DNA of 64,000 nt from Billgrantia lactosivorans (GTDB taxonomy: Bacteria; Pseudomonadota; Gammaproteobacteria; Pseudomonadales; Halomonadaceae), in assembly GCF_003254665.1 (NCBI RefSeq), contig NZ_QHGY01000003.1, forward strand, positions 124,286-188,285, given 5' to 3'. The notes below the pieces were generated by a model that ran no database searches, was not told the DNA's origin, and saw only the letters and a program-made list of their open reading frames with translations. A program made the position numbers and the translations under genes. Positions 57,719 to 64,000 of this stretch are shown here, in pieces. How positions within the stretch are numbered: position 1 is the stretch's first letter; each line of letters opens with the position of its first letter.

Positions 57719-58336
57719 ATGCCGTTCACACTCTGGATGTCGCTGGTGGCGGTGTGTGCCATGGGTGCGATGTCGCCGGGACCGAGCCTGGCCCTGGTGC
57801 TGCGCCACACGCTGGGCGGCGGGCGCATGCCCGGCATTGTCGCGGCCCTTTCGCATGCCGCGGGGGTGGGGTTCTATGCCCTGCTCACGGTGCTGGGCCT
57901 CGGGGCGCTGATCGTGCGTTTCCCCACGCTGTTCCAGGCGATTACCTGGGGCGGCGCGGCCTACCTGGCCTGGCTCGGGATCAAGGCGCTGCGCGCCGGG
58001 GGCGCCGCCGCGCTGGAGGCGGCCGGCGTCGCCACCACCCGTCGCCAGGCGGCCCGCGAGGGCATGCTGGTGGCGCTGGGCAACCCCAAGCTGATCCTGT
58101 TCTTCGTCGCGCTGCTCAGCCAGTTCGTCACCCCGGAGATGAGCCTGGCGGCCAAGGCGATCATCGTCGCCACGGCCATGGTCATCGACGGCGGCTGGTA
58201 CGTGCTGGTGGCGGTCTCCCTGACGCACTCCCGTGTCCTGCCCTGGCTGCAGGCGCGGGCGCACTGGATACATCGCATTACCGGCGTGATGCTGCTGGCG
58301 CTTGCCTTGCGGGTGGTGGTCGGCCCCCTCGGCTGA
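57719..58336 (+). CDS. LysE-family amino-acid exporter (RhtB-like)
   Basis: A 205-residue protein with five or six hydrophobic helices and the LysE/RhtB signature GAMSPGPSLALVLRHTLGGG near 17-36 and GNPKLILFFVALLSQF near 120. It likely exports an amino acid or related metabolite; substrate cannot be assigned. The stop codon lies inside a hairpin (58320-58343). Confidence 0.9.
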   Translation: MPFTLWMSLVAVCAMGAMSPGPSLALVLRHTLGGGRMPGIVAALSHAAGVGFYALLTVLGLGALIVRFPTLFQAITWGGAAYLAWLGIKALRAGGAAALEAAGVATTRRQAAREGMLVALGNPKLILFFVALLSQFVTPEMSLAAKAIIVATAMVIDGGWYVLVAVSLTHSRVLPWLQARAHWIHRITGVMLLALALRVVVGPLG

Positions 58337-58415
58337 GGGCCGAGCGTTGACAACCGAGCCGGCTGGTCGTCAGGGATGATGGTAGCCTCAGGATAATTCG
58401 TGAGCGGGATCCCTG

Positions 58416-59654
58416 ATGAACCTTTTGGCGGAATATGAAGCAGACGAGCGCGCCCTGGCCCTGGTGCTCGACGAGGATCCCGACGTGGTGGCGGTCCTGT
58501 CGCTGCAGCTTCACGTACTGGGCCTGGAGAGCCGCTGCTATCGGCGCGCCGATGCGCTGCTGGCGGAGCTCGACGAGTGCGCGCCGCAGCTGGTGATCAT
58601 GGGGCTGGAGTTCGGCGACCCGGATGGCATCGAATTGCTGAGGCTGCTCGCCGAGCAGCGCTTTTCCGGCTGGGTGCTGCTGCTGGGCGGGGTCGAGCGC
58701 AAGATCTCGCGCATCGCCGAGCGGGTGGGGCAGACCCTGGGGCTGCAGATGCTCGGCTCGCTGGACAAGCCGATGCGGCTGGCCGAGCTTCGCGAGCGCC
58801 TGGACCGGCTGCGCCCCGGCTGCAAGCCGGCCATCGTGCCCGAGGACAGCCCCTTCTTCTCCGTCGAGGAACTGGAGACGGCGCTCCAGCGCCGCGAGCT
58901 CACCGTGCACTACCAGCCGCAGTTCGAGCTGGCCAGCGGGCGCCTGAGCGGGGTCGAGGCGCTGGTGCGCTGGGCGCATCCGGTAATCGGCCTGATCGGT
59001 CCGGCCAGCTTCCTGCCCATGCTGACGGCCGCGCAGAGCCGGCGCCTGACCTGCCACGTGCTCGAGCAGGCGCTGGCCGATGCGCAGCGCTGGCGCGCAC
59101 TGGGCGTGCAGCTCTCGCTGTCGGTCAACGTCACCGCCGACGACCTGATGGCGTCGCAGCTGCCGGCGCTCAGCCGCCAGCTGGCGCCGGAGGGCTCGCC
59201 GCTGGTGATCCTGGAGATCACCGAGACGGCGGCCATGGACGACGAGCTGCTGGGCTCCGAGATCGCCGCGCGGCTGCACCTGAGCGGCATGGAGGTGGCG
59301 GTGGACGACTTCGGCGTCGGCTTCTCGTCGCTCTCGCGGCTGCAGATGCTGCCCATCAGCGAACTCAAGATCGACCGCAGCTTCGTGCGCCACGTTCAGC
59401 AGGAGAGCCAGGACGCGGCGATCGTCGAGGCCGTCGCCCTGCTCGGTCGTCGCCTGGGCATCCGCGTGGTGGCCGAGGGCGTCGAGGAGCTCGACTGCCT
59501 GCCCACCCTGGCCCGCTTCGGCTGCACCCATGTGCAGGGCTTCGGCCTGTCGCGGCCGGTGCCGGCCGAGGACATTCCGGCGCTGGCCGGCGATCAGTCG
59601 CCGATACGCGCCAGGATCGCCGCCAGCGGCGCGTCGGCCGGCAGCACGCCGTAG
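58416..59654 (+). CDS. Cyclic-di-GMP phosphodiesterase with degenerate receiver domain
   Basis: A 412-residue protein: receiver-like domain at about 12-130, EAL domain at about 150-390. In the receiver the usual phospho-acceptor Asp is Gly 63 (IMGLEFGDPDG), so it is unlikely to be phosphorylated. The EAL domain keeps E181 A L, VNVTADDL, LEITE, VDDFGVGFSSLS, ELKIDRS, AEGVE and QGFGLSRP, so hydrolysis of c-di-GMP to pGpG is expected. The last 20 codons overlap the convergent acyl-CoA dehydrogenase gene. Confidence 0.88.
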   Translation: MNLLAEYEADERALALVLDEDPDVVAVLSLQLHVLGLESRCYRRADALLAELDECAPQLVIMGLEFGDPDGIELLRLLAEQRFSGWVLLLGGVERKISRIAERVGQTLGLQMLGSLDKPMRLAELRERLDRLRPGCKPAIVPEDSPFFSVEELETALQRRELTVHYQPQFELASGRLSGVEALVRWAHPVIGLIGPASFLPMLTAAQSRRLTCHVLEQALADAQRWRALGVQLSLSVNVTADDLMASQLPALSRQLAPEGSPLVILEITETAAMDDELLGSEIAARLHLSGMEVAVDDFGVGFSSLSRLQMLPISELKIDRSFVRHVQQESQDAAIVEAVALLGRRLGIRVVAEGVEELDCLPTLARFGCTHVQGFGLSRPVPAEDIPALAGDQSPIRARIAASGASAGSTP

Positions 59655-61246
59655 GCGGGGCTCGCCTCCACGCCAAGCCTCGAACGGCAGAAGGTCTCGG
59701 CCACCGCGTTCGGCCCGTGGCGCAGCAGCAGTGCCGCCTGCAGGCTCTGGGCCAGGCGCTGGGCGAGCCAGCGGGCGCGCGGTTCGAGCGCCTCGGCGGG
59801 CAGCGCCAGGTCGTGCTCGAGACCGCCCAGGGCCAGGTCGAGGTCCTGCTGCAGGCCCTGGGCGGCGCCGAGTTCCTCGCGCAGGGCGGCGATCGACTCG
59901 GGGTGGCGTGCCAGCACCCGCAGCAGGTCGAGGCAGATGACATTGCCCGACCCCTCCCAGATCGAGTTCACCGGCGCCTCGCGGTAGAGCCGCGCCAGCG
60001 GCGTCTCCTCCACGTAGCCGATACCGCCCAGGCACTCCATGGCCTCGGCCATGAAGCCCGGCCCGCGCTTGTTGTGCCAGTACTTGGCCAGGGTGGGCAG
60101 TACCCGCGCCAGGGCCGTCTCGTGGGGCTCGCCGCGGGCGTCGCCGTCGAAGGCACGGGCGGTACGCATGACCAGCGCCAGGCCGGCCTCCACCTCCAGC
60201 GCCAGGTCGGCGATGACCGCCTGCATCAGCGGCTGTTCGGCGAGCCGGCGGCCGAAGGCGTGGCGCTGGCGCACGTGGCGCCACGCTTCGGCCAGCGCCT
60301 GGCGCATCATGCCCACCGGGGCGGTGGCGGCGTCCAGGCGGGTCTGCTGCACCATGTCGATGATGGTCGCCACGCCGCGGCCGGGCTCGCCGACCGCCGT
60401 TGCCCAGGCGCCGCGGTACTCGATCTCCGCCGAGGCGTTGGCGCGGTTGCCGCACTTCTCCTTGAGCCGCTGGATCTCGATGGGGTTGCGCTCGCCATCG
60501 GGCGTGAAGCGCGGCGCCAGGAAGCAGGTCAGCCCGGCCTCGGTCTGGGCCAGGGTGAGGAAGGCGTCCGACATCGGCGCGCTGCAGAACCACTTGTGCC
60601 CGGTCAGCCGCCAGCCCTCGCCGTCGCGCTCGGCGCGGGTGGCGTTGCGGCGCACGTCGCTGCCACCCTGCTTCTCGGTCATGGCCATGCCGAAGGTGAG
60701 GCCGCGCTTCTCGCCCGCGGGCAGCGCGCGCGGGTCGTAGGCGCTGGCCAGCAGGCCCGGGGCCCACTCGGCTTCGACCGTGCGGTTGCGGCGCAGCACC
60801 GGCATGGCGGCGTGGGTCATGGTGACCGGGCAGCAGAAGCCCGGCTCGGCCTGGGTCAGCAGGTAGAGCGCGGCGACATGCGCCTGGTGGCCGCCACGCC
60901 CCTCCTCGCGCCAGGCCACGGCGTGCCAGCCGCCCTCGAGTGCCAGGCGCATCAGCTCGTGGTAGGCGGGGTGATAGCGCACCTCGTCCAGCCGCCGGCC
61001 GTGGCGGTCGAACAGGCGCAGCTCCGGCGGGTGACGGTTGGCCGCCTCGCCCCACTCCTGCACGCGACGGCTACCCGCCTCGCGGCCCAGCGGCGCCAGG
61101 CGCTCGGCGACCCAGGCCGGGGCGTCGCGCTGCAGTGCTTCGCGCAGCGGCAGGTCGCCGCCCAGGAGGTCGCTGTCGCCGGGCGTATCGGGCTGGTTGA
61201 CCACCTCATGGGTGGCCAGGCGGTGGCGGGGGGCATTGTCGCGCAT
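59594..61246 (-). CDS. AidB-like acyl-CoA dehydrogenase
   Basis: A 550-residue flavoprotein of the AidB class. Seen: GMAMTEKQGGSDVRRN, LTGHKWFCSAPMSDAF (FAD and substrate binding), QRHAFGRRLAEQPLMQ and the C-terminal YVEETPLARLYREAPVNSIWEGSGNV. AidB in E. coli is an adaptive-response protein that binds DNA and flavin; substrates are unclear. The 3' end overlaps the EAL gene by 61 bp on the opposite strand. Confidence 0.9.
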   Translation of the reverse strand: MRDNAPRHRLATHEVVNQPDTPGDSDLLGGDLPLREALQRDAPAWVAERLAPLGREAGSRRVQEWGEAANRHPPELRLFDRHGRRLDEVRYHPAYHELMRLALEGGWHAVAWREEGRGGHQAHVAALYLLTQAEPGFCCPVTMTHAAMPVLRRNRTVEAEWAPGLLASAYDPRALPAGEKRGLTFGMAMTEKQGGSDVRRNATRAERDGEGWRLTGHKWFCSAPMSDAFLTLAQTEAGLTCFLAPRFTPDGERNPIEIQRLKEKCGNRANASAEIEYRGAWATAVGEPGRGVATIIDMVQQTRLDAATAPVGMMRQALAEAWRHVRQRHAFGRRLAEQPLMQAVIADLALEVEAGLALVMRTARAFDGDARGEPHETALARVLPTLAKYWHNKRGPGFMAEAMECLGGIGYVEETPLARLYREAPVNSIWEGSGNVICLDLLRVLARHPESIAALREELGAAQGLQQDLDLALGGLEHDLALPAEALEPRARWLAQRLAQSLQAALLLRHGPNAVAETFCRSRLGVEASPAYGVLPADAPLAAILARIGD

Positions 61247-61467
61247 GGCACGCTTCCTCTGGTCCGGCGTCCCGCGGGACGGGTTTTTCGAAGCATGGCC
61301 AGCCGCGGCGCAGGGGTCAACGCATGCCGAGCGTGACGATTCCGCATCTTCTCGGTAGGCTTGCAGAAAGCGGTGGGTCTGGCCGGGGCGGCTCGTGCGA
61401 GCCCATGGGCGGGATGGGCTGCGTGCGAGGCGCGGCGTGTGACGGACGACAGCGAGGCAGGCAAGCG

Positions 61468-61971
61468 ATGGCCATCCACGAGCACGAATGCCGTACCTTT
61501 CGCGGCGAGCCCTTCAACCTGCGCGCCCTGCAGGGGCAGGTGCTGTTGATCGTGAACGTGGCCAGCCGCTGCGGCTTCACGCCCCAGCTCGGCGAGCTGG
61601 AGCGGCTCTATCGCCGCCACCGCGACCGCGGCTTCACCGTGCTCGCCTTCCCCTGCAACCAGTTCGCCCGCCAGTCGCCGGAGACGGCGCTCGATTTCTG
61701 CGCCTTCAGCACCAGCCAGTACGGCGTCACCTTCCCGGTCATGGAGAAGGTCAGGGTCAACGGTGCCGCGGCGCACCCGCTGTTCGTCGAGCTCAAGCGC
61801 CGGGCGCCGGGGGTGATGCGCACCCGGATGATCAAGTGGAACTTCACCAAGTTCCTGGTGGGGCGGGACGGTACGGTGATCCGGCGCTTCTCGCCGCGTG
61901 CCAGCGGCCTTGAACTCGAGCGCGCCCTGGAGCAGGCGCTGGACGAGGACTTCCAGCCCCAGCAGGAATAG
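61468..61971 (+). CDS. Glutathione peroxidase-family thiol peroxidase
   Basis: A 167-residue protein starting at ATG 61468 behind GCGAGGCAGG. It has NVASRCGFTPQ with the peroxidatic Cys, FPCNQFARQ with the resolving-Cys segment, and WNFTKFLVG. The Cys form (not selenocysteine) probably uses glutathione or thioredoxin to reduce peroxides. The longer frame upstream adds a low-complexity stretch and is not used. It is divergent from the AidB-like gene. Confidence 0.93.
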   Translation: MAIHEHECRTFRGEPFNLRALQGQVLLIVNVASRCGFTPQLGELERLYRRHRDRGFTVLAFPCNQFARQSPETALDFCAFSTSQYGVTFPVMEKVRVNGAAAHPLFVELKRRAPGVMRTRMIKWNFTKFLVGRDGTVIRRFSPRASGLELERALEQALDEDFQPQQE

Positions 61972-61994
61972 CGAGCGCCAAGCCCGCTGAACGC

Positions 61995-62387
61995 TCAGGA
62001 GTGGGGCAGCTCGCCGCGCTCCATCATCACTCGCGCCATCAGCTCGTTCCAGCGGTGCCGGGTCATCATCGTGGTCAGCCCCGAGAACAGCGCCCAGCCC
62101 TTGCGCCGCCAGCCCGTGAGGCGCAGGTTGTGGGCCACCAGCTGCTGCATCAGCCGGTAGTCGTCGAAGCTGTGCCACCGGCCGGCGATCGAGACCTGAT
62201 TGCGCGACAGTACCGGCGCCAGCTCCAGGCGAAAGATCCACTCCAGTTCGTTGAGCGTCAGGTCGTGGCGCTGGATCACCTCCACCATGTGCGCGAAATC
62301 GCGTTCGCCGGGTTCGCGATCCAGCCATAGCGGGGCCAGCGCCAGCCACAGCTCGCCGCGTTCGTCCACCAGCGCCTGTGCGTTCAT
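61995..62387 (-). CDS. Small conserved protein of unknown function (possibly DUF7079-like)
   Basis: A 130-residue soluble protein starting at ATG 62387, with AGGAGGT 3-9 bases upstream. It contains LWLALAPLWLDREPGERDFAHMVEVI, then ELEWIFRLELAPVLSRN and WNELMARVMMERGEL, a helical pattern reminiscent of DUF7079 proteins. I recognise no function. It is convergent with the glutathione peroxidase gene. Confidence 0.6.
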   Translation of the reverse strand: MNAQALVDERGELWLALAPLWLDREPGERDFAHMVEVIQRHDLTLNELEWIFRLELAPVLSRNQVSIAGRWHSFDDYRLMQQLVAHNLRLTGWRRKGWALFSGLTTMMTRHRWNELMARVMMERGELPHS

Positions 62388-62550
62388 ACCTACCTCCTGC
62401 CATGGCATCGCCAGGGTTGCATCGTGCCCCAGGAGCCGACGTCGCTCAAGTGCGGACAGACGCCGGCCTGGCCGCTAGAATGTCGCCACTGCCCATGCGT
62501 ATCGATCCGGCGTCCCGCGCGGCGCTGTACCACCAACAACGAGGTCTGTC

Positions 62551-63747
62551 GTGATCATCAAACCCAAGGTCCGCGGTTTCATCTGTACCACTGCCCACCC
62601 GGTCGGCTGCGAGAAGAACGTGCTCGAGCAGATCGAGGTCACCCGCACCCGCCAGTTCGACAAGGCCAACGGGCCGAAGAAGGTGCTGGTGGTCGGCGCT
62701 TCCAGCGGTTACGGCCTGGCGGCGCGCATCACCGCGGCGTTCGGCTACGGCGCCGACACCCTGGGGGTGTTCTTCGAGAAGCCCGGCAGCGAGAAGAAGC
62801 CCGGCACCGCGGGCTGGTACAACGCCGCCGCCTTCGACAAGTTCGCCAAGGCCGAGGGGCTCTACAGCAAGTCGATCAACGGCGACGCCTTCTCCCACGA
62901 GGCGCGCGAGAAGGCCATCGAGCTGATCCAGCGGGACATGGGCCAGGTCGACCTGGTCATCTACTCGCTGGCCTCGCCGGTGCGCAAGCTGCCCGACAGC
63001 GGCGAGCTCAAGCGCTCGAGCCTCAAGCCGATCGGCGAGACCTATCGCGCCACCGCCATCGACACCAACAAGGATGCCATCATCGAGGCCGAGGTCGAAC
63101 CCGCCACCGAGCAGGAGATCGAGGATACCAAGGCGGTGATGGGCGGCGAGGACTGGGAGCTGTGGATCGACGCCCTGGACAAGGCCGGCGTGCTGGCCCC
63201 GGGCGCGCGCAGCGTGGCGTTCAGCTACATCGGCACCGAGATCACCTGGCCGATCTACTGGCACGGGGCGCTTGGGAAGGCCAAGGAGGATCTCGACCGC
63301 GCCGCCCACGAGATCGACGCCAGGCTCAAGGCCACCGGCGGCGGCGCCAACGTGGCGGTGCTCAAGTCGGTGGTGACCCAGGCCAGCGCCGCGATTCCGG
63401 TCATGCCGCTCTATATCGCCATGGTCTACCGGATCATGAAGGAGAAGGGGCTGCACGAGGGCACCATCGAGCAGCTCAACCGCCTGTTCGCCGAGCGCCT
63501 CTACGGCGGGCAGTTCGTCACCGACGAGGCCGGCCGCCTGCGCCTCGACGACTGGGAGCTGCGCGACGACGTGCAGCAGGCGTGCAAGGAGCTGTGGCCC
63601 CAGGTGACCACCGAGAACCTGTTCCAGATCACCGACTATGCTGGTTACAAGCACGAGTTCCTGAAGCTGTTCGGGTTCGAGCGCGATGACGTCGACTACG
63701 AGGCCGACGTGAACCCGGACATAGACTTCGATGTCGTGACGCTATAG
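62551..63747 (+). CDS. fabV: Enoyl-[acyl-carrier-protein] reductase FabV
   Basis: A 398-residue NADH-dependent enoyl-ACP/trans-2-enoyl-CoA reductase completing each fatty-acid elongation cycle. GTG start with GAGGT upstream and the typical [21 protein letters not shown]-terminus; Rossmann motif GASSGYG (49-55); catalytic Y236 and K245 in the Y-x8-K arrangement. FabV enzymes are generally insensitive to triclosan. Confidence 0.97.
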   Translation: MIIKPKVRGFICTTAHPVGCEKNVLEQIEVTRTRQFDKANGPKKVLVVGASSGYGLAARITAAFGYGADTLGVFFEKPGSEKKPGTAGWYNAAAFDKFAKAEGLYSKSINGDAFSHEAREKAIELIQRDMGQVDLVIYSLASPVRKLPDSGELKRSSLKPIGETYRATAIDTNKDAIIEAEVEPATEQEIEDTKAVMGGEDWELWIDALDKAGVLAPGARSVAFSYIGTEITWPIYWHGALGKAKEDLDRAAHEIDARLKATGGGANVAVLKSVVTQASAAIPVMPLYIAMVYRIMKEKGLHEGTIEQLNRLFAERLYGGQFVTDEAGRLRLDDWELRDDVQQACKELWPQVTTENLFQITDYAGYKHEFLKLFGFERDDVDYEADVNPDIDFDVVTL

Positions 63748-63800
63748 GCCCGCCGCGCGTTGCCATGGCGGGCGAACCCAGCGGCAGAGGAGGTCCCGCC

Positions 63801-64000
63801 ATGGATACCAGGGAGAGCAAGACGCCGGAGGAGAAGAAGCGGCACCTGATGGAGGAGCGGCTACCCGAGGACTTCGCCCACCCCGAGCCCGACGCCGATC
63901 AGCCGGAAGCCAAGCGGCCGGCCAGCGGCGAGCAATGGCTGGTACTGGGCGTCGCCCTCCTGGCAGGCATCATCGTGATCGCGCTGCTGCTGTCACGACT
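63801..64000 (+). CDS. Small membrane protein, cut by the window end (partial)
   Basis: At least 66 codons from ATG 63801, behind AGAGGAGGTC. The N-terminal 45 residues are highly charged (MDTRESKTPEEKKRHLMEER), followed by a hydrophobic helix (WLVLGVALLAGIIVIALLL) near the window edge. The end is not visible, so nothing can be said of its function. Confidence 0.6.
   Translation, partial: MDTRESKTPEEKKRHLMEERLPEDFAHPEPDADQPEAKRPASGEQWLVLGVALLAGIIVIALLLSR

Noticed and set aside
58278-61055. 925-codon minus-strand frame across the EAL and AidB-like region
   Set aside because: Out-of-frame shadow; Arg/Ala/Pro/Gly rich with no motifs, and it runs through two real genes.

Overview
The window reads as a chromosome segment of a GC-rich gammaproteobacterium. 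Gene content and order (isc genes next to ndk-rlmN-pilW-rodZ-ispG-hisS-yfgM-bamB-der; def-fmt-rsmB-trkA-trkH; queA-tgt-yajC-secD-secF; fabV) point to Halomonadaceae (Halomonas-like). This is inferred from protein families and synteny; no 16S gene is present. Core genes are strongly GC-biased, and one block of about 20 kb is clearly accessory.

Layout. 0.2-8.2 kb: a small regulator-like gene, a TraB-family membrane protein, Trk potassium uptake (trkH, trkA), dodecin, rsmB, fmt and def. 8.3-13.0 kb (+ strand): LysM protein, dprA, tsaC, hemF, aroE. 13.0-15.8 kb: a small membrane protein, an M48 lipoprotein protease, a DUF815 ATPase and a lipoprotein. 15.9-27.3 kb (- strand): der, bamB, yfgM, hisS, ispG, rodZ, pilW, rlmN, ndk, iscA, iscS, iscR. 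27.5-30.2 kb: cysE, trmJ and a SuhB protein that has lost most of its phosphatase metal ligands. 30.4-36.0 kb: secF, secD, yajC, tgt, queA. 36.1 kb: tRNA-Leu(CAA) with its own promoter.

Accessory block. tRNA-Leu is an integration site. A P4-type integrase begins 162 bp past it, followed by an AlpA-like regulator and a two-gene Gabija-type defence module (GajA-like OLD nuclease plus GajB-like UvrD helicase). Next come a disrupted HUH Rep-like gene and a decayed copy of the tRNA 3' end at 42.93 kb. Just beyond it lies a broken N-terminal piece of a second integrase, so two elements probably inserted in tandem. The second cargo (43.3-55.5 kb, - strand) is a type I restriction-modification operon, hsdM-hsdS-...-hsdR. 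Three further restriction-like genes sit between hsdS and hsdR: a GmrSD-like DUF262/DUF1524 protein and two PD-(D/E)XK-type proteins. A YgjP-like metallopeptidase gene follows hsdR. A HigBA-like toxin-antitoxin pair with a frameshifted toxin and a palindromic operator flanks the block at 55.75-56.4 kb.

After the island, ordinary chromosome resumes: YkvA-family protein, a 52-residue membrane protein, rnk, a LysE exporter, an EAL phosphodiesterase with a degenerate receiver, an AidB-like acyl-CoA dehydrogenase, glutathione peroxidase, a small conserved protein, fabV, and a membrane protein cut by the window end.

Most novel points: the composite RM operon; the tandem-element scar at tRNA-Leu carrying Gabija; the SuhB without catalytic ligands; and an isc cluster reduced to iscR-iscS-iscA, in which IscS lacks the C-terminal tail that docks IscU.
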